Source: Leeuwenhoekiella nanhaiensis (lineage in GTDB: Bacteria > Bacteroidota > Bacteroidia > Flavobacteriales > Flavobacteriaceae). Taken from it: DNA of 64,000 nt. A program made the translations under genes and the position numbers. Each line of letters opens with the position of its first letter. Position 1 is the first letter of the stretch. The notes under the pieces were generated by a model. That model was not told the origin of the DNA and made no database searches. It saw only the letters and a program-made list of their open reading frames with translations. Below are positions 17,790 to 28,550 of the stretch, piece after piece. The stretch lies in assembly GCF_002744755.1 (NCBI RefSeq), contig NZ_KZ319293.1:124001-188000 (forward strand), given 5' to 3'.

Positions 17790-19337
17790 TTATTGCCATG
17801 CAGGATTCTGCACTAAGTTTTTATTTACATCTACTTCAGATTGTGGTATGGGGAATACCTCCGATCGTCTTCCCAAATATTGCGGCGCATAAGGCCCTAC
17901 GGGATCTGAACTGGCCCGCTGAATACCCCCTTCAATATCTCCCCAGCGTTTAAGATCCATAAAACGCAGTCCTTCAAGAGCTAATTCTACTCTGCGCTCG
18001 TGTCTTACAATAGCTCTCATTTGCGCCTGATTAACAGTTCCTTCGGCTTCTGCCACACTGGGCATATTTACACGTGCCCGTACCCGGTCAACCAGTGCTG
18101 CTGCCCCGTCTATATTTCCGGTTTCAGTTAAAGCTTCTGCTCTCATAAGCAGTACATCAGCAAAGCGAATGACGTAAAAATCCTGTGAACCATCGCCAAA
18201 AACGGCGTTACCTTCGGCATCAGGTCCACGTCTTATGTATTTACGCATGCCAAAGCCCGTAGGACTGTTACCGGTGAATGTGCGCGCAGGCTCAACAAGA
18301 TATTGGTCGCCTCTAAAATAAATAGTCGCCAAAGCTCTGGGATCTCTATTATTTCTAGGATTAGCAGCGCTGTACAAGGGTGAAGTTGATATAGGCTGAC
18401 CATCTGTGCAATAGTAGTCATTAACTAAATTTGGCATAGGCCGTTGATCAACCTTAGGAGTACCTAAGAAAGTAGCACTAAAATTCTCTCCATTTGCGGT
18501 GTCATCTCCTCTCAAAAACCGCACAGCGAAAACAACTTCCTGAGACAATTCATTTTCAGGGGTGAAAAGCGCTCCGTAATCCGGGTGCAAGTCGTAATTA
18601 AGACCTAAAAGTTGGTTAGTCAACTCAATCACACCCTCAGGACCTTCATATACTTTATTATATAATTGCACTCGTGCAAATAGGCCTAATGCCGCACCTT
18701 TAGTCGCGTAACCCTCTAGTCCCGAAGGCTGAGCCTCCGGAAGATATTCAACCGCCAGTTTAAGATCTTCAACGATTTGTGCCGTTACCTCTTCAAAGGT
18801 GTTCTTTGATACATACGCTTCCTCTAAAGTTTGTGGAGCAGTAATCAAAGGAACATCTTCAAAATAGACTGAAAGGTTAAAGTAAAACAAGGCTCTTAGA
18901 AAATAGGCCTGTCCTAATAAACCCTCTTTCGTTTCTGCTGAAACCAGATCTTCAGAAATGATTTCTACATTTTGTATTACAGAGTTTACACGGGCAATTC
19001 CCTGATAGCTGTTATTCCACAGGTTGAGAATCATTCCGTGAGTAGGATCCATAGTTCCTTCCATAAATAGGGCCGGACCTTCATATTCAAATTGGGTGTA
19101 GGCATTATCTCCTATACCGTCGTAGCCGGGGATACCTTGAAAACCATTTAAATTACCACCGTATAACGATCGGGACTGAAGTGTTGAATAAACAGCATTG
19201 AGTGCAAGAAAAGCATCGGCTTCAGATTGCCAGAAGTTACCTTCTGCTATTTGTGTTAGGGACTCGCGCTGCAGGTAATCCTGACTACAATTTGTAGTGG
19301 TGAGAACTATGATAAATGCTATAAGTATCTTTTTCAT
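17790..19337 (-). CDS. SusD/RagB-like glycan-binding lipoprotein
   Basis: This 515-residue lipoprotein has the short lipobox TTNC (C17), followed by the SusD N-terminal pattern of TPR-like helices (FWQSEADAFLALNAVYSTLQ) and the C-terminal RagB signature (RHERRVELALEGLRFMDLKRWG). SusD proteins sit on the outer membrane above the SusC channel and bind the oligosaccharide. It starts 5 bp after the SusC stop, forming a standard pair. It precedes the Asl1-type glycosidase gene in one operon. The ligand is unknown, but the context points to sulfated oligosaccharides. Confidence 0.95.
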   Translation of the reverse strand: MKKILIAFIIVLTTTNCSQDYLQRESLTQIAEGNFWQSEADAFLALNAVYSTLQSRSLYGGNLNGFQGIPGYDGIGDNAYTQFEYEGPALFMEGTMDPTHGMILNLWNNSYQGIARVNSVIQNVEIISEDLVSAETKEGLLGQAYFLRALFYFNLSVYFEDVPLITAPQTLEEAYVSKNTFEEVTAQIVEDLKLAVEYLPEAQPSGLEGYATKGAALGLFARVQLYNKVYEGPEGVIELTNQLLGLNYDLHPDYGALFTPENELSQEVVFAVRFLRGDDTANGENFSATFLGTPKVDQRPMPNLVNDYYCTDGQPISTSPLYSAANPRNNRDPRALATIYFRGDQYLVEPARTFTGNSPTGFGMRKYIRRGPDAEGNAVFGDGSQDFYVIRFADVLLMRAEALTETGNIDGAAALVDRVRARVNMPSVAEAEGTVNQAQMRAIVRHERRVELALEGLRFMDLKRWGDIEGGIQRASSDPVGPYAPQYLGRRSEVFPIPQSEVDVNKNLVQNPAWQ

Positions 19338-19342
19338 CTCTG

Positions 19343-22300
19343 TTATAATTTTAAATTAACGCCGAATGTGAATGTCTTGTAAAGAGGCGCATTTCTATTG
19401 CTTTGAGCACCATTTGCCCCTTCTGGATCAAAATACTCAAGACCGGTAAAGGTTAGGAGGTTTTGTCCGCCTACAAAGAAGCGTAAATCATCTACCAGTA
19501 TTCTTTCGGTTAAAGATCTGGGTAATGAATATCCCAATTCGATATTCTTCAATCTCAAGTAAGAAACATCCTGAATATAAAATGAAGATACGATGCCGTT
19601 ATTCTGACCTCCCACACGTGGTAAATTAGCGCTGGGATTTTCAGGAGTCCATCTTCCTAACCAATAAGTCAAAACATTACTTCGATTGTCCTCTATTGGT
19701 AAGTTACCATTACCCTGTAAAAGCCTGTCAACACCACTCACTCCCTGAAAAAGGAAATTAAAATCGAAGCCACCAAATTCTACAGAACCATTAAAATTGA
19801 TGAGTAAATCAGGGTTGGGATTTCCTATAATAGTACGGTCATTAGCATCTACTACCCCATCAGGAACTCCATCGGGTCCTGATATATCTGCGTAACGTAG
19901 ATCACCAGGCCCAGTAAGCGCATTGTTGAACTGAACCGGAGCATCAGCTATTTCTTCAAGACTCTGAAAAACGCCAATCGCCTGATAACCATAATAGGCT
20001 CTAAAGGGCTCTCCTACGCGAATGATATTGATGTTAGTAATGGTTTCTTCTCCGCCGTCACCCAGACCGGTTACTTCATTATTTAAAAACTTGGTCAGGT
20101 TTCCACCTACACTAAACTTAACACCACCTATATTGTTTCTGTAGTTAAGATTTAATTCAATCCCCTCACTTACCATCGAAGCGGCATTTTGAGCGGCTAG
20201 GTTTGTAATTCCCAGGGTGTTTGGTATGGGAAAATTACCATAGAGGATATCTGTACTATTTCGTTTAAAATAATCAGAGACAATCTCAAGTCTGTTATTA
20301 AATAGACCTAAATCTATACCTATATCATATTGCTCGGTTTCTTCCCATCTAATGGACGGGTTTGCCAGGCTGGTTATAGCTACCCCAACTACCGTATTAT
20401 CGTTACCCAGAACATAATCTATCCCCGGATTGTAGGTCTGAGAAAAGATGTAATTACCAATGCGGTCATTACCACTTATACCCCAACTTCCTCTTAGTTT
20501 CAGGTTTGAAATGAAGTCAACATCTTCCATAAATGCTTCTTCAGATACCCTCCAGCCGACTGATCCTGAGGGAAAAGTTCCGTAACGGTAATCTCGCCCA
20601 AATTTTGAAGAGGCATCCCTTCTCAGGTTAAATTCTGCAAGATATTTTCCTTTGTAGTTGTAGTTCACTCTTCCAAAGAAAGATTGATACACTTCCTCAA
20701 GAGCACTACCGGATACTGCGGGGTCAACCACACCTCCAGCATTAAATTCCTCCAGATTATCAGTAGGAAAACCACTTAACTGGCCTGAGAAGCCATCATC
20801 TTTATAATAAGAAACTGAATGACCGAGTAAGGCTCCGAAGTTATGTACTTCATTAAAGGTCTTCTCATACCGTAAAATATTCTCGTTAAGGAGACGGTAT
20901 TCAAAGTTTGTAGAATTATTCAAATTGTTCAATTCATTATTGATGACTACATTTCCTTCCCAATCATTTACGATTTGTCTTGGAGCGAAATCTGATGATA
21001 AACCATAAATAATATTGGCACTTCCGCTGGTTTCAAAAGATAGATTTTCTGTAAATTGAAAGGTCAGCCCAATACGTTCACTGATATTTATATTATCACT
21101 TTCGTTATTTCCTAAAAATCCTCTTCGTAATGGGTTTTGGGTTAAGAAGGAGTTATTTGTATTCAGGTAAGCTCCGTCAACAACACCATACTCCCCGTTG
21201 CTGTAATATAATGGAATGGTGGGTGCGCTGCGCTGAAAGGAATAGATGATCCCATTATCCCCATCAAAGGCATTCTGACCTCCTGTAGGACCTTCATTAT
21301 GTCTCCAAAAAGCATTTGTAACACTACTGATGCTAAACCACTCCTTCATCTTGGAGTTGATATTCAAACTGAGGTTGTAGCGGTCACTGCGAAATTTACT
21401 GCGTACTATAGCTTCCTGCCCCAGATATCCAAATGAAACCCGGTATGTGGTTTTTTCACTACCTCCTGAAAATGAGAAATTGTGATTCATTACCGGTGCC
21501 GAGGTTAAAACCACATCTGCCCAGTTGGTCTCCGAAAACTGATCAGGTAAAGACCTTGTTCTAATGGCTTCTAGTTGTTCATCAGTATAGCGCGGTAAAA
21601 AACCGGGGCCATCCTGATTTCTATATTTCTCGTTCATTAGGGTGGCATAATCTAATGAACCTAAAAATTCTGGTTTAACAGTGGCTTCCTGTATTCCATA
21701 ATATCCATTATACCTTATCTCAAAGGTATCGGCTTTACCTCGCTTTGTAGTTACTAAAATAACCCCATTAGCACCTCGCGCACCATAAATAGCAGCAGCA
21801 GAGGCATCTTTTAAAACTGTTACACTTGCAATGTCTGATGGATTAAGGTTATTGAAAGCTGCAAGATTGTCATATTGAATATTATCTATCACTATTAAAG
21901 GAGTATTATTACCAAAAGTTCCTATACCCCTGATATTTATAGAAGAAGCATCTGCACCCGGGTTACCCGAGGTTTGCGTAAGTTGCACCCCCGAAAATCT
22001 TCCGTAAAGCAACTGGCCCGATTGGGTTACCGGTTGGTTTACCGCCTCATCAAAGGTAACGGTCTCTACGGCACCGGTTAGGTTTACTTTTTTCTGTGTA
22101 CCGTAACCCACAACGACAACCTCATCTAATGCGGCTACATCTGTAGATAAAGTCACATTAATCACGTTACGCCCGGACACCTTAATCGTTTTCGTTTGAA
22201 ATCCCACATAACTTATAGTAAGGGAGGTGTTTGAGGGTACCGTGATTTCATAATTTCCATCAAAATCTGTACTGACACCATTAGTTGTATTATTAGTGTC

Positions 22301-22504
22301 AATAATTGTAACGCCAGGCAGAGGCATCCCATCTTCTTCCGAAGTAATGGTACCGGTCACACGCAATTGCTCCTGTGCAATCGCCTGACTTAGGTTGGGG
22401 ACTCCTAAAAAACCCAGCAAAATCAAAAACAGAAATTTGGTGCTGACCACTCTGTCTTTAGTAATTTTTCGTGACTTCATAAGCATAGATTTGAATCTTA
22501 TCAA
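19343..22504 (-). CDS. SusC/RagA-like TonB-dependent outer-membrane transporter
   Basis: This 1,053-residue protein begins with a signal peptide (to about residue 44), then a carboxypeptidase-regulatory-like fold (VTGTITSEEDGMPLPGVTI) and the TonB box/plug (LDEVVVVGYGTQKK). The rest is a 22-strand-type beta barrel ending in the aromatic-rich FTFGVNLKL. ATGs at codons 7 and 9 are alternative starts. It imports oligosaccharides with its SusD partner, using TonB energy. The candidate regulator site TACCC-N5-TGAATGATA lies about 70 bp upstream, between it and the sensor-regulator gene, so this operon is the likely main target of that regulator. Confidence 0.96.
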   Translation of the reverse strand: MIRFKSMLMKSRKITKDRVVSTKFLFLILLGFLGVPNLSQAIAQEQLRVTGTITSEEDGMPLPGVTIIDTNNTTNGVSTDFDGNYEITVPSNTSLTISYVGFQTKTIKVSGRNVINVTLSTDVAALDEVVVVGYGTQKKVNLTGAVETVTFDEAVNQPVTQSGQLLYGRFSGVQLTQTSGNPGADASSINIRGIGTFGNNTPLIVIDNIQYDNLAAFNNLNPSDIASVTVLKDASAAAIYGARGANGVILVTTKRGKADTFEIRYNGYYGIQEATVKPEFLGSLDYATLMNEKYRNQDGPGFLPRYTDEQLEAIRTRSLPDQFSETNWADVVLTSAPVMNHNFSFSGGSEKTTYRVSFGYLGQEAIVRSKFRSDRYNLSLNINSKMKEWFSISSVTNAFWRHNEGPTGGQNAFDGDNGIIYSFQRSAPTIPLYYSNGEYGVVDGAYLNTNNSFLTQNPLRRGFLGNNESDNINISERIGLTFQFTENLSFETSGSANIIYGLSSDFAPRQIVNDWEGNVVINNELNNLNNSTNFEYRLLNENILRYEKTFNEVHNFGALLGHSVSYYKDDGFSGQLSGFPTDNLEEFNAGGVVDPAVSGSALEEVYQSFFGRVNYNYKGKYLAEFNLRRDASSKFGRDYRYGTFPSGSVGWRVSEEAFMEDVDFISNLKLRGSWGISGNDRIGNYIFSQTYNPGIDYVLGNDNTVVGVAITSLANPSIRWEETEQYDIGIDLGLFNNRLEIVSDYFKRNSTDILYGNFPIPNTLGITNLAAQNAASMVSEGIELNLNYRNNIGGVKFSVGGNLTKFLNNEVTGLGDGGEETITNINIIRVGEPFRAYYGYQAIGVFQSLEEIADAPVQFNNALTGPGDLRYADISGPDGVPDGVVDANDRTIIGNPNPDLLINFNGSVEFGGFDFNFLFQGVSGVDRLLQGNGNLPIEDNRSNVLTYWLGRWTPENPSANLPRVGGQNNGIVSSFYIQDVSYLRLKNIELGYSLPRSLTERILVDDLRFFVGGQNLLTFTGLEYFDPEGANGAQSNRNAPLYKTFTFGVNLKL

Positions 22505-22573
22505 TTTGTTAAAAATCTTAAGAGTTAGTTATGACATCAAAACTCATAAATACATTATTTTGAAGGCAGGGCA

Positions 22574-22592
22574 TATCATTCAAGAGAGGGTA
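22574..22592 (-). promoter_or_regulatory. Candidate regulator site TACCC-N5-TGAATGATA upstream of susC
   Basis: On the minus strand this 19-bp element begins about 88 bp and ends about 70 bp before the transporter start. All fourteen fixed bases match the site at 28,551-28,569. It is not seen before the second SusC/SusD pair. Confidence 0.6.
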
Positions 22593-22630
22593 CAAATCAA
22601 TCAATATCAGTAAAATCAACGCTTTACAGG

Positions 22631-25600
22631 CTATACCTGCTTTATTTTTGACTTTTTAATATCCCGGTATTCTGAAGGAAGGCAATCAAACTGATCTACA
22701 AAAGATTTCTTAAAATATTTATAATCATTAAATCCTACCTCGTAGGCAATATGACTCAGTTTGGTGTTTGAAGTAAGAATAATTTGAGCTGCTTTTTTGA
22801 GTCGTATAGACCGAATAAAAGCGGTAAGGGATAAGCCGGTGAGTGATTTGATTTTTCGATACAGTGTAGATTGACTCATATAGAGTTCATCTACCATATT
22901 TTCAATTCCGAAATCCGGATTTTGAAGGTTATCTTCAACCAGTAGGATGGCCTTTTCAATAAAATCATCTTCAGGATCTTTTATCGTGGCATTTACATCT
23001 GCCTTTGTAGGTTCAAAGCGTACTTTATTGAGCAGATGTTCCTGAAGTTTTCTTCGGTTTTCCAAAAGGCTGTTTATACGGGCCTTAACAACATTGGCAT
23101 TAAAGGGTTTGGTTATATAATCATCAGCCCCTGTGTTTAAGCCGTTGATTTCAAAAACAGTAGAACTGCGTGCTGTAAGTAAAATGACCGGGATGTGTGA
23201 GGTGCTGATTTGTGATTTTAATTCCTTACAAAGGGAAATCCCATCCTTTTCGGGCATCATCACGTCGCTTACAATAAGATCTGGCACTTGTTTGGTTGCG
23301 ATGTCAAGCCCCTCTACTCCGTTACGCGCTTCCAAAATGGTATAGCTTTCAGAAAGCAGGGATTTTAAATATTCGCGTATTTCCGCATTATCGTCAATGA
23401 TTAACAGGGTGTATTCCTGGCTGTTAACCTGCAGGGTATCTACATAGGTTTTTGAAAGGTCTGAAGAATAGGCGCCTATATCGTCAGTCTTCATAAACTG
23501 CGTATCTATATCATTTTGCAGCATTCGGTTTTCTAGCGGAAGTTTTACAGTAAAAACAGTTCCCTCATTCAACTTACTGGCTACCGAAATCTCCCCGTGA
23601 TGCAGGTTTACGATGTTTTTTGAAAAGGACAATCCCAGACCGCTGCCTACAACTTTGGCCGTTTGTGCAGTCTGAATCTGGTAAAATTTATCGAAGATGT
23701 TATTGAGTTCCCGGGCATCCATACCCATCCCGGTATCTTTGACCTGAATAACACAAAAGCCATCATTCTTACTGATTTTAAGGGTAAGCTTGTCTTTGGG
23801 CTCACAGTATTTTATCGCGTTAGAAAGCAGATTGCACAAGACGATTTCCATCTTGTTTCGGTCAAAAAGAAATTCTATTTCTTCAGGCTCTGCTTTAAAC
23901 GTATAGGTAATGTCTTTTCGCTCTGCGGAATCTTTAAAATACAGAAAAACCTCACTGGCAAATCGTACAAAATTACCCTGCGCCACCCGCAGTTTTAAAA
24001 GTCCGTGGTCTGCTTTTCTAAAATCAAGCAGTTGATTAATTAGATTGAGCAGGCGTTTCGCATTTTTTTCAATTGCGTTTAACTGATACGAAACTTTTGG
24101 TGTAAAATCGTTGGCCTCAAGCAATTCGGTAAGCGGACTTAGAATGAGGGTTAGCGGAGTGCGTAGCTCGTGGGAGATGTTTGTGAAGAAACTAATTTTT
24201 GCCTCATTAAGTTCCTGTTGTTTTTCTTTCTCAATGCGGATAATCTCCAGATTATTTTTCAACCGGTTTTGTCTTCGGAAAAAATCAATCAGAATTATAG
24301 CTATTACGAGAATCACTAAAAAATAGGCTATAAAAGCCCAGATACTAAACCAGGGAGCCGGAAGAATTTTAATAGCTATGGTTTTAGCCTCGCTCCAGTT
24401 GATATTATTGCGCGTTGCCTGAACTTTAAGTATATAACTACCCGCATCAAGCCCTGTAAAAAATAACTCATTGGTGCTTTGCAGATCTATCCAGTCTGAT
24501 TGAAATCCCTCTAACTTATACCGATACTTAATATTGGATTTCCCCAGGTAATCATTGCTTGCAAAACCTATGGAAAACAGCTTGTCCTTATGAGTTAATT
24601 CAATCTTATCTACATAACTGAAGTCTTTTTCAAGTATGACCTCTCCATTCACAACATCTCCGGCAGTTACTATCTTGTTATTTACCTTGAGATTAGTAAG
24701 AATAACCTCACTGGTAGTCTGCATTTTTCCAATGCTTTCGGGATTGAAAAAAACCACGTTATCGCTTCCTCCAAAATAAATGGTCTCATTATTAAAATTA
24801 AAGCACGAGCGTAGGTTAAAGGAGGTCGTCACAACCCCATTCAGTTCTCCGAAAGAAACGATTTCTCCATTTGGACTTAAGCGTACAATCTCCCGCTGAT
24901 TGGTGAACCACAGGTTATCCTGGGCATCAAGGGTCATTGCATTTATAAAATCATTACCTAATCCCCTATCGGATGTAAATTCCTCTATGATCTGCAGTTT
25001 TTTATCCCGGTATTTGGTCTTAATCAAACCTCCCGGGGTTCCCAGCCACAAATAATCGGTATCCGGCAACAGATTATTTATAATTACGCTGGGCAACTGT
25101 CCCTCAAGAAATTGAGATTGATGGTAAAAAATTTCCTTTCGGGGATCAAAAAGGTGAACACCATTATAAGTACCTACCCAAATATTGCCCTGATTGTCTT
25201 CCACAATACCGGTTATGCGGTCGCTTTCTAATTTGTGCTGCTTGTCTTCTGAATCCCTATAATAGGTATAGGCAGTCTTATCTCTGAACTTTCCGCCTTT
25301 TACGATCATCAAACCTCGTTGCTGGGTTCCCAGTATAAGATTATTATGAGAATCTATATAGATGGCCGATATTTTGTTCAGGTTTTCATCTGCAAAAATG
25401 CGTTTTCGGGTATTTCTATCGTAAATGTGTAATCCTTTTTGTGTGCCTACGTAAATAAGATTGTTTTTACGGTAGATGGTATTGATTTTTAAGTCTGATA
25501 ATTCGGTAATGTTTGTCAAATTATCGCCGCTATCTCCCACATACAGACCATTGCTTAAAGTGCCCAACCAGAACGACGAGTCATCTGCATACAAACTGTG

Positions 25601-26659
25601 TATGTTCAAATTGGCCTTAATAGCACCAAGGGAGGCAATTCTTCCCATACTCTGAAAGCCTTCGTTTTCAATCAACTTCACAACTCCTCCGTAGGCAGTG
25701 GTTACCCAGGTTATGTCGTTTTCATCCCTATGTAAATCAAGTATAGTGGCATAATTAATTGCCTTTTTGTTTAAATCCTGATTGACGAGATCTACTTTTT
25801 CAAAGCGTGTAAGCTCGGGATTGCTCACATAAAGACCATGACCCCAGGTCCCAATCCAGATTCGATGATAGTTATCTAAAAGCAGTGTTTTAGAAAAGTC
25901 GCTGGTCACATTAGTTTCAATAGAATCCAGTTTTTGATTCTTAGTGTCCAGAAAATAAAGCTTTGTATTTTTTGTCATGGGTACGGTCACCCAAATTTTA
26001 TTACGCCGTTCATCGGGAAGAATATCAAAAACACTTTTGTTGAAATTAAACTTTACGATTTTTTTCTCTGTAGCATCGTATTTTGACAAAACCCGATTGT
26101 TTGTAAACCAGACATTGTCGTATGCGTCTTTTTTAATAGCATAAACGGCTCCCTGAAGTGGATAATGCTCCACAAGTTCATTGGTTTCAGAATTGATAAC
26201 AAACAGCCCATTTTCCCAGGTACCTACCCAGATTTCATCCTTTTTTCCTTCGGCAATAGCAGTAATACGCAGGTCACCCTGATTATTCAGATCTATAATA
26301 TCATTGTAAGAGACGATTTCGTCCGTCTCAATAATAAGTTTAGAAAGTCCGCCACTTTTTGTACCTATCCAGAGATTATTAGCACTGTCTATGAACAGGG
26401 TTTCTATATTTTCATTTTTAAATTCAGGATAGGTATCTCCCGGTTTCAAAACATTAAAATCGTAACCGTTGTATTTTGTAATTCCGTTTTCGGTGCCAAA
26501 CCATTTTAAATTCAGACTATCGCTAACCACTGAGGTTACGTAATTATTGGATAAGCCCTCTTTGGTAGTTATATATTCTAAAATATACTCGCGTTCATCT
26601 AATTGGCTATAGATTACAAAACATTTGAAAAGAATAACCAATGTGAATAGAGTACGCAT
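22631..26659 (-). CDS. Hybrid two-component system sensor-regulator (HTCS)
   Basis: This 1,342-residue one-protein signalling system has a signal peptide, then a periplasmic double beta-propeller of regulator-propeller repeats and a Y_Y_Y domain (to about 765), then a membrane span at about 770-793. The cytoplasmic part has a histidine kinase with phospho-acceptor H830 (NISHELRTPL), an ATPase domain (GSGLGLSF near 1030), a receiver domain with D1132 (VSDVMMPEKDG), and a C-terminal AraC HTH (about 1240-1335). HTCS proteins bind an oligosaccharide and switch on their locus. It lies directly upstream of susC and probably recognises the TACCC-N5-TGAATGATA sites in this locus. Confidence 0.97.
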   Translation of the reverse strand: MRTLFTLVILFKCFVIYSQLDEREYILEYITTKEGLSNNYVTSVVSDSLNLKWFGTENGITKYNGYDFNVLKPGDTYPEFKNENIETLFIDSANNLWIGTKSGGLSKLIIETDEIVSYNDIIDLNNQGDLRITAIAEGKKDEIWVGTWENGLFVINSETNELVEHYPLQGAVYAIKKDAYDNVWFTNNRVLSKYDATEKKIVKFNFNKSVFDILPDERRNKIWVTVPMTKNTKLYFLDTKNQKLDSIETNVTSDFSKTLLLDNYHRIWIGTWGHGLYVSNPELTRFEKVDLVNQDLNKKAINYATILDLHRDENDITWVTTAYGGVVKLIENEGFQSMGRIASLGAIKANLNIHSLYADDSSFWLGTLSNGLYVGDSGDNLTNITELSDLKINTIYRKNNLIYVGTQKGLHIYDRNTRKRIFADENLNKISAIYIDSHNNLILGTQQRGLMIVKGGKFRDKTAYTYYRDSEDKQHKLESDRITGIVEDNQGNIWVGTYNGVHLFDPRKEIFYHQSQFLEGQLPSVIINNLLPDTDYLWLGTPGGLIKTKYRDKKLQIIEEFTSDRGLGNDFINAMTLDAQDNLWFTNQREIVRLSPNGEIVSFGELNGVVTTSFNLRSCFNFNNETIYFGGSDNVVFFNPESIGKMQTTSEVILTNLKVNNKIVTAGDVVNGEVILEKDFSYVDKIELTHKDKLFSIGFASNDYLGKSNIKYRYKLEGFQSDWIDLQSTNELFFTGLDAGSYILKVQATRNNINWSEAKTIAIKILPAPWFSIWAFIAYFLVILVIAIILIDFFRRQNRLKNNLEIIRIEKEKQQELNEAKISFFTNISHELRTPLTLILSPLTELLEANDFTPKVSYQLNAIEKNAKRLLNLINQLLDFRKADHGLLKLRVAQGNFVRFASEVFLYFKDSAERKDITYTFKAEPEEIEFLFDRNKMEIVLCNLLSNAIKYCEPKDKLTLKISKNDGFCVIQVKDTGMGMDARELNNIFDKFYQIQTAQTAKVVGSGLGLSFSKNIVNLHHGEISVASKLNEGTVFTVKLPLENRMLQNDIDTQFMKTDDIGAYSSDLSKTYVDTLQVNSQEYTLLIIDDNAEIREYLKSLLSESYTILEARNGVEGLDIATKQVPDLIVSDVMMPEKDGISLCKELKSQISTSHIPVILLTARSSTVFEINGLNTGADDYITKPFNANVVKARINSLLENRRKLQEHLLNKVRFEPTKADVNATIKDPEDDFIEKAILLVEDNLQNPDFGIENMVDELYMSQSTLYRKIKSLTGLSLTAFIRSIRLKKAAQIILTSNTKLSHIAYEVGFNDYKYFKKSFVDQFDCLPSEYRDIKKSKIKQV

Positions 26660-26805
26660 AGTTGTTTTTTAAATCGAATGAAAAACGGAATGAAAACGTT
26701 GTAGTAAAAATAATGTTAAATCAATCCTAACAAAAAAATGCTTCTGTATTTTTTATCTAGTATTTTAAAATTGGATCGTTAGGGCCGAAAGGCAAAATCT
26801 CGAAA

Positions 26806-28386
26806 TCAATTACCCAGTACTACGCGCTCCGCTACAATTGGTTTCACCGCTTTGATGGAATCCAATTGACTTTTGAGCGTTTTGACTAGCTCGGGATGCA
26901 CTTGAGCCACATTAATCTGTTCTGAAGGATCGAGACTCAGATTGTACAGTTGCATCTCATAACTCGCCCCATCTTCGATACCTTTTCGGGCTATAAAGGT
27001 TGGAAGGCCCTTTTTTCTGGGTAGAGCATCAATAAATTTCCAATGCTTATTTCGAAGCGCCAATGTAAAAGACTCCTCAACCATAACAGACCTTCCGGAG
27101 TTTGATTTCCCCAGTAAAACATCAGAAAGATCCTTGCTGTCAATAGCCTCCCCTTTTTGTAACGGAGATGCAGTAAGGTTTGCCAACGAGGCATAAATAT
27201 CTACCTGACTAATAAGTGCCTCATTTACGCCGGCAATAGCCTTTCCTTCCCAATAAACAATTGTGGGTACGCGCGTACCGGCCTCAAAGGCACTGTATTT
27301 ACCACCTCTGTATATGCCGCCCGGCTTATGCTTACCCAACAGTTCAACAGCCTGGTCATCATAACCATCATTTAAAACAGGACCGTTATCACTGGTGAAA
27401 ATGATCAGGGTATTTTCAAGAAGATTTTTCTGCTTTAAACTTTCAATGACTTTTCCGGTGATCCAGTCCATTTGTACAATAGCATCTCCTCTGGGGCCCA
27501 TAGTACTTTTCCCTTGAAACCGCGGATGCGGTAGACGCGGAACGTGAATGTCATGAAAGGAGAAATATAAAAAGAAAGGCTGCTCTGCTTTTTTGCTTAT
27601 AAAAGTGTCTGCTTTTGCCGTAAGAACATCTGCAAAATCTTCATCGTTCCAATATGCACTATCTCCCCCGGTCATAAACCCAATGCGGCTTATTCCATTT
27701 ACAACGGTATTGCTGTGTTCGGGATCGGCCGGTTGCCTCAATAGTTCAGGGTTTTGTATACCATCCGGAAGATTTCCTATTTTCCTGGAATAATTTACCT
27801 CAAGAGGCGCTTCCCTTTTACTCAGCCCTACTACCCTGTCATTCTCTACATATACTGAAGGAACCCGGTCACCGGTTGCGGGAATTAGAAAACTATAGTC
27901 AAAACCGGTTTCAAAGGGGCCCGGTTTGATCGTCGTGTTCCAATCTACATCCCCGTTACCCAGACCTAAATGCCATTTACCCACTACTCCCGTACGATAA
28001 CCGGACCGCTTCAGCATTTTTGGTAAAGTTTCCAGATCGGGATCAATTATTAAAGGAGCATCACCCGGTAAAACCGAAGCATTATTTCTAAAAGCATACT
28101 GCCCGGTAAGTAAAGAATATCGCGAAGGCGTACAAGTAGCCGAAGTACTGTGCGCATCGGTAAACACCACCCCATTTGCGGCAAGCTTATCTACGTTAGG
28201 AGTACTAACGCCCTGAGCACCGTATACGCCTAAATCACCATAACCCAAATCATCAACATAAAAAATGACAATGTTGGGCAGGGCATCTGGAGAGGCATTA
28301 GTTCGGGTAGTACTGGGTTCCTGGACATGTTTACAGGAAAGCTGAAACAGCATAAAACCTAAAAGGCCGATACAATACTTTGACAT
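26806..28386 (-). CDS. S1 family sulfatase, lipoprotein
   Basis: This 526-residue lipoprotein (FQLSC, C18) has the sulfatase metal site VDDLGYGD near residue 45 and active-site C85 in CTPSR. It shares long similar stretches (KWHLGLGNGDVDWN, IGFMTGG, SDNGPVLNDGY) with the sulfatase at 13,356-14,930. It is divergent from the beta-helix gene, and the 258-bp gap between them carries two copies of the candidate regulator site. The HTCS gene follows about 146 bp downstream on the same strand. Its target sulfate position is unknown. Confidence 0.92.
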   Translation of the reverse strand: MSKYCIGLLGFMLFQLSCKHVQEPSTTRTNASPDALPNIVIFYVDDLGYGDLGVYGAQGVSTPNVDKLAANGVVFTDAHSTSATCTPSRYSLLTGQYAFRNNASVLPGDAPLIIDPDLETLPKMLKRSGYRTGVVGKWHLGLGNGDVDWNTTIKPGPFETGFDYSFLIPATGDRVPSVYVENDRVVGLSKREAPLEVNYSRKIGNLPDGIQNPELLRQPADPEHSNTVVNGISRIGFMTGGDSAYWNDEDFADVLTAKADTFISKKAEQPFFLYFSFHDIHVPRLPHPRFQGKSTMGPRGDAIVQMDWITGKVIESLKQKNLLENTLIIFTSDNGPVLNDGYDDQAVELLGKHKPGGIYRGGKYSAFEAGTRVPTIVYWEGKAIAGVNEALISQVDIYASLANLTASPLQKGEAIDSKDLSDVLLGKSNSGRSVMVEESFTLALRNKHWKFIDALPRKKGLPTFIARKGIEDGASYEMQLYNLSLDPSEQINVAQVHPELVKTLKSQLDSIKAVKPIVAERVVLGN

Positions 28387-28443
28387 AATCTGATTTTTTG
28401 GATCTGGTAATCAAATTTAGTTTAGCCATTCAGGCTTGAGGGG

Positions 28444-28468
28444 TATCATTAATTCAGCAGAGGGGGTA
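28444..28468 (-). promoter_or_regulatory. Variant regulator site upstream of the divergent sulfatase
   Basis: On the minus strand this reads TACCC, seven bases, TGAAT, then TAATGATA, an expanded form of the 19-bp site. It lies 58-82 bp before the sulfatase start. Confidence 0.45.
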
Positions 28469-28550
28469 AAAAGGGCGTTTTAGTCATTTGTACTATCAGA
28501 TAACTGATTACGGGCTTATTTTTTGAAAAATACAGCTATTGAACGTTTTA

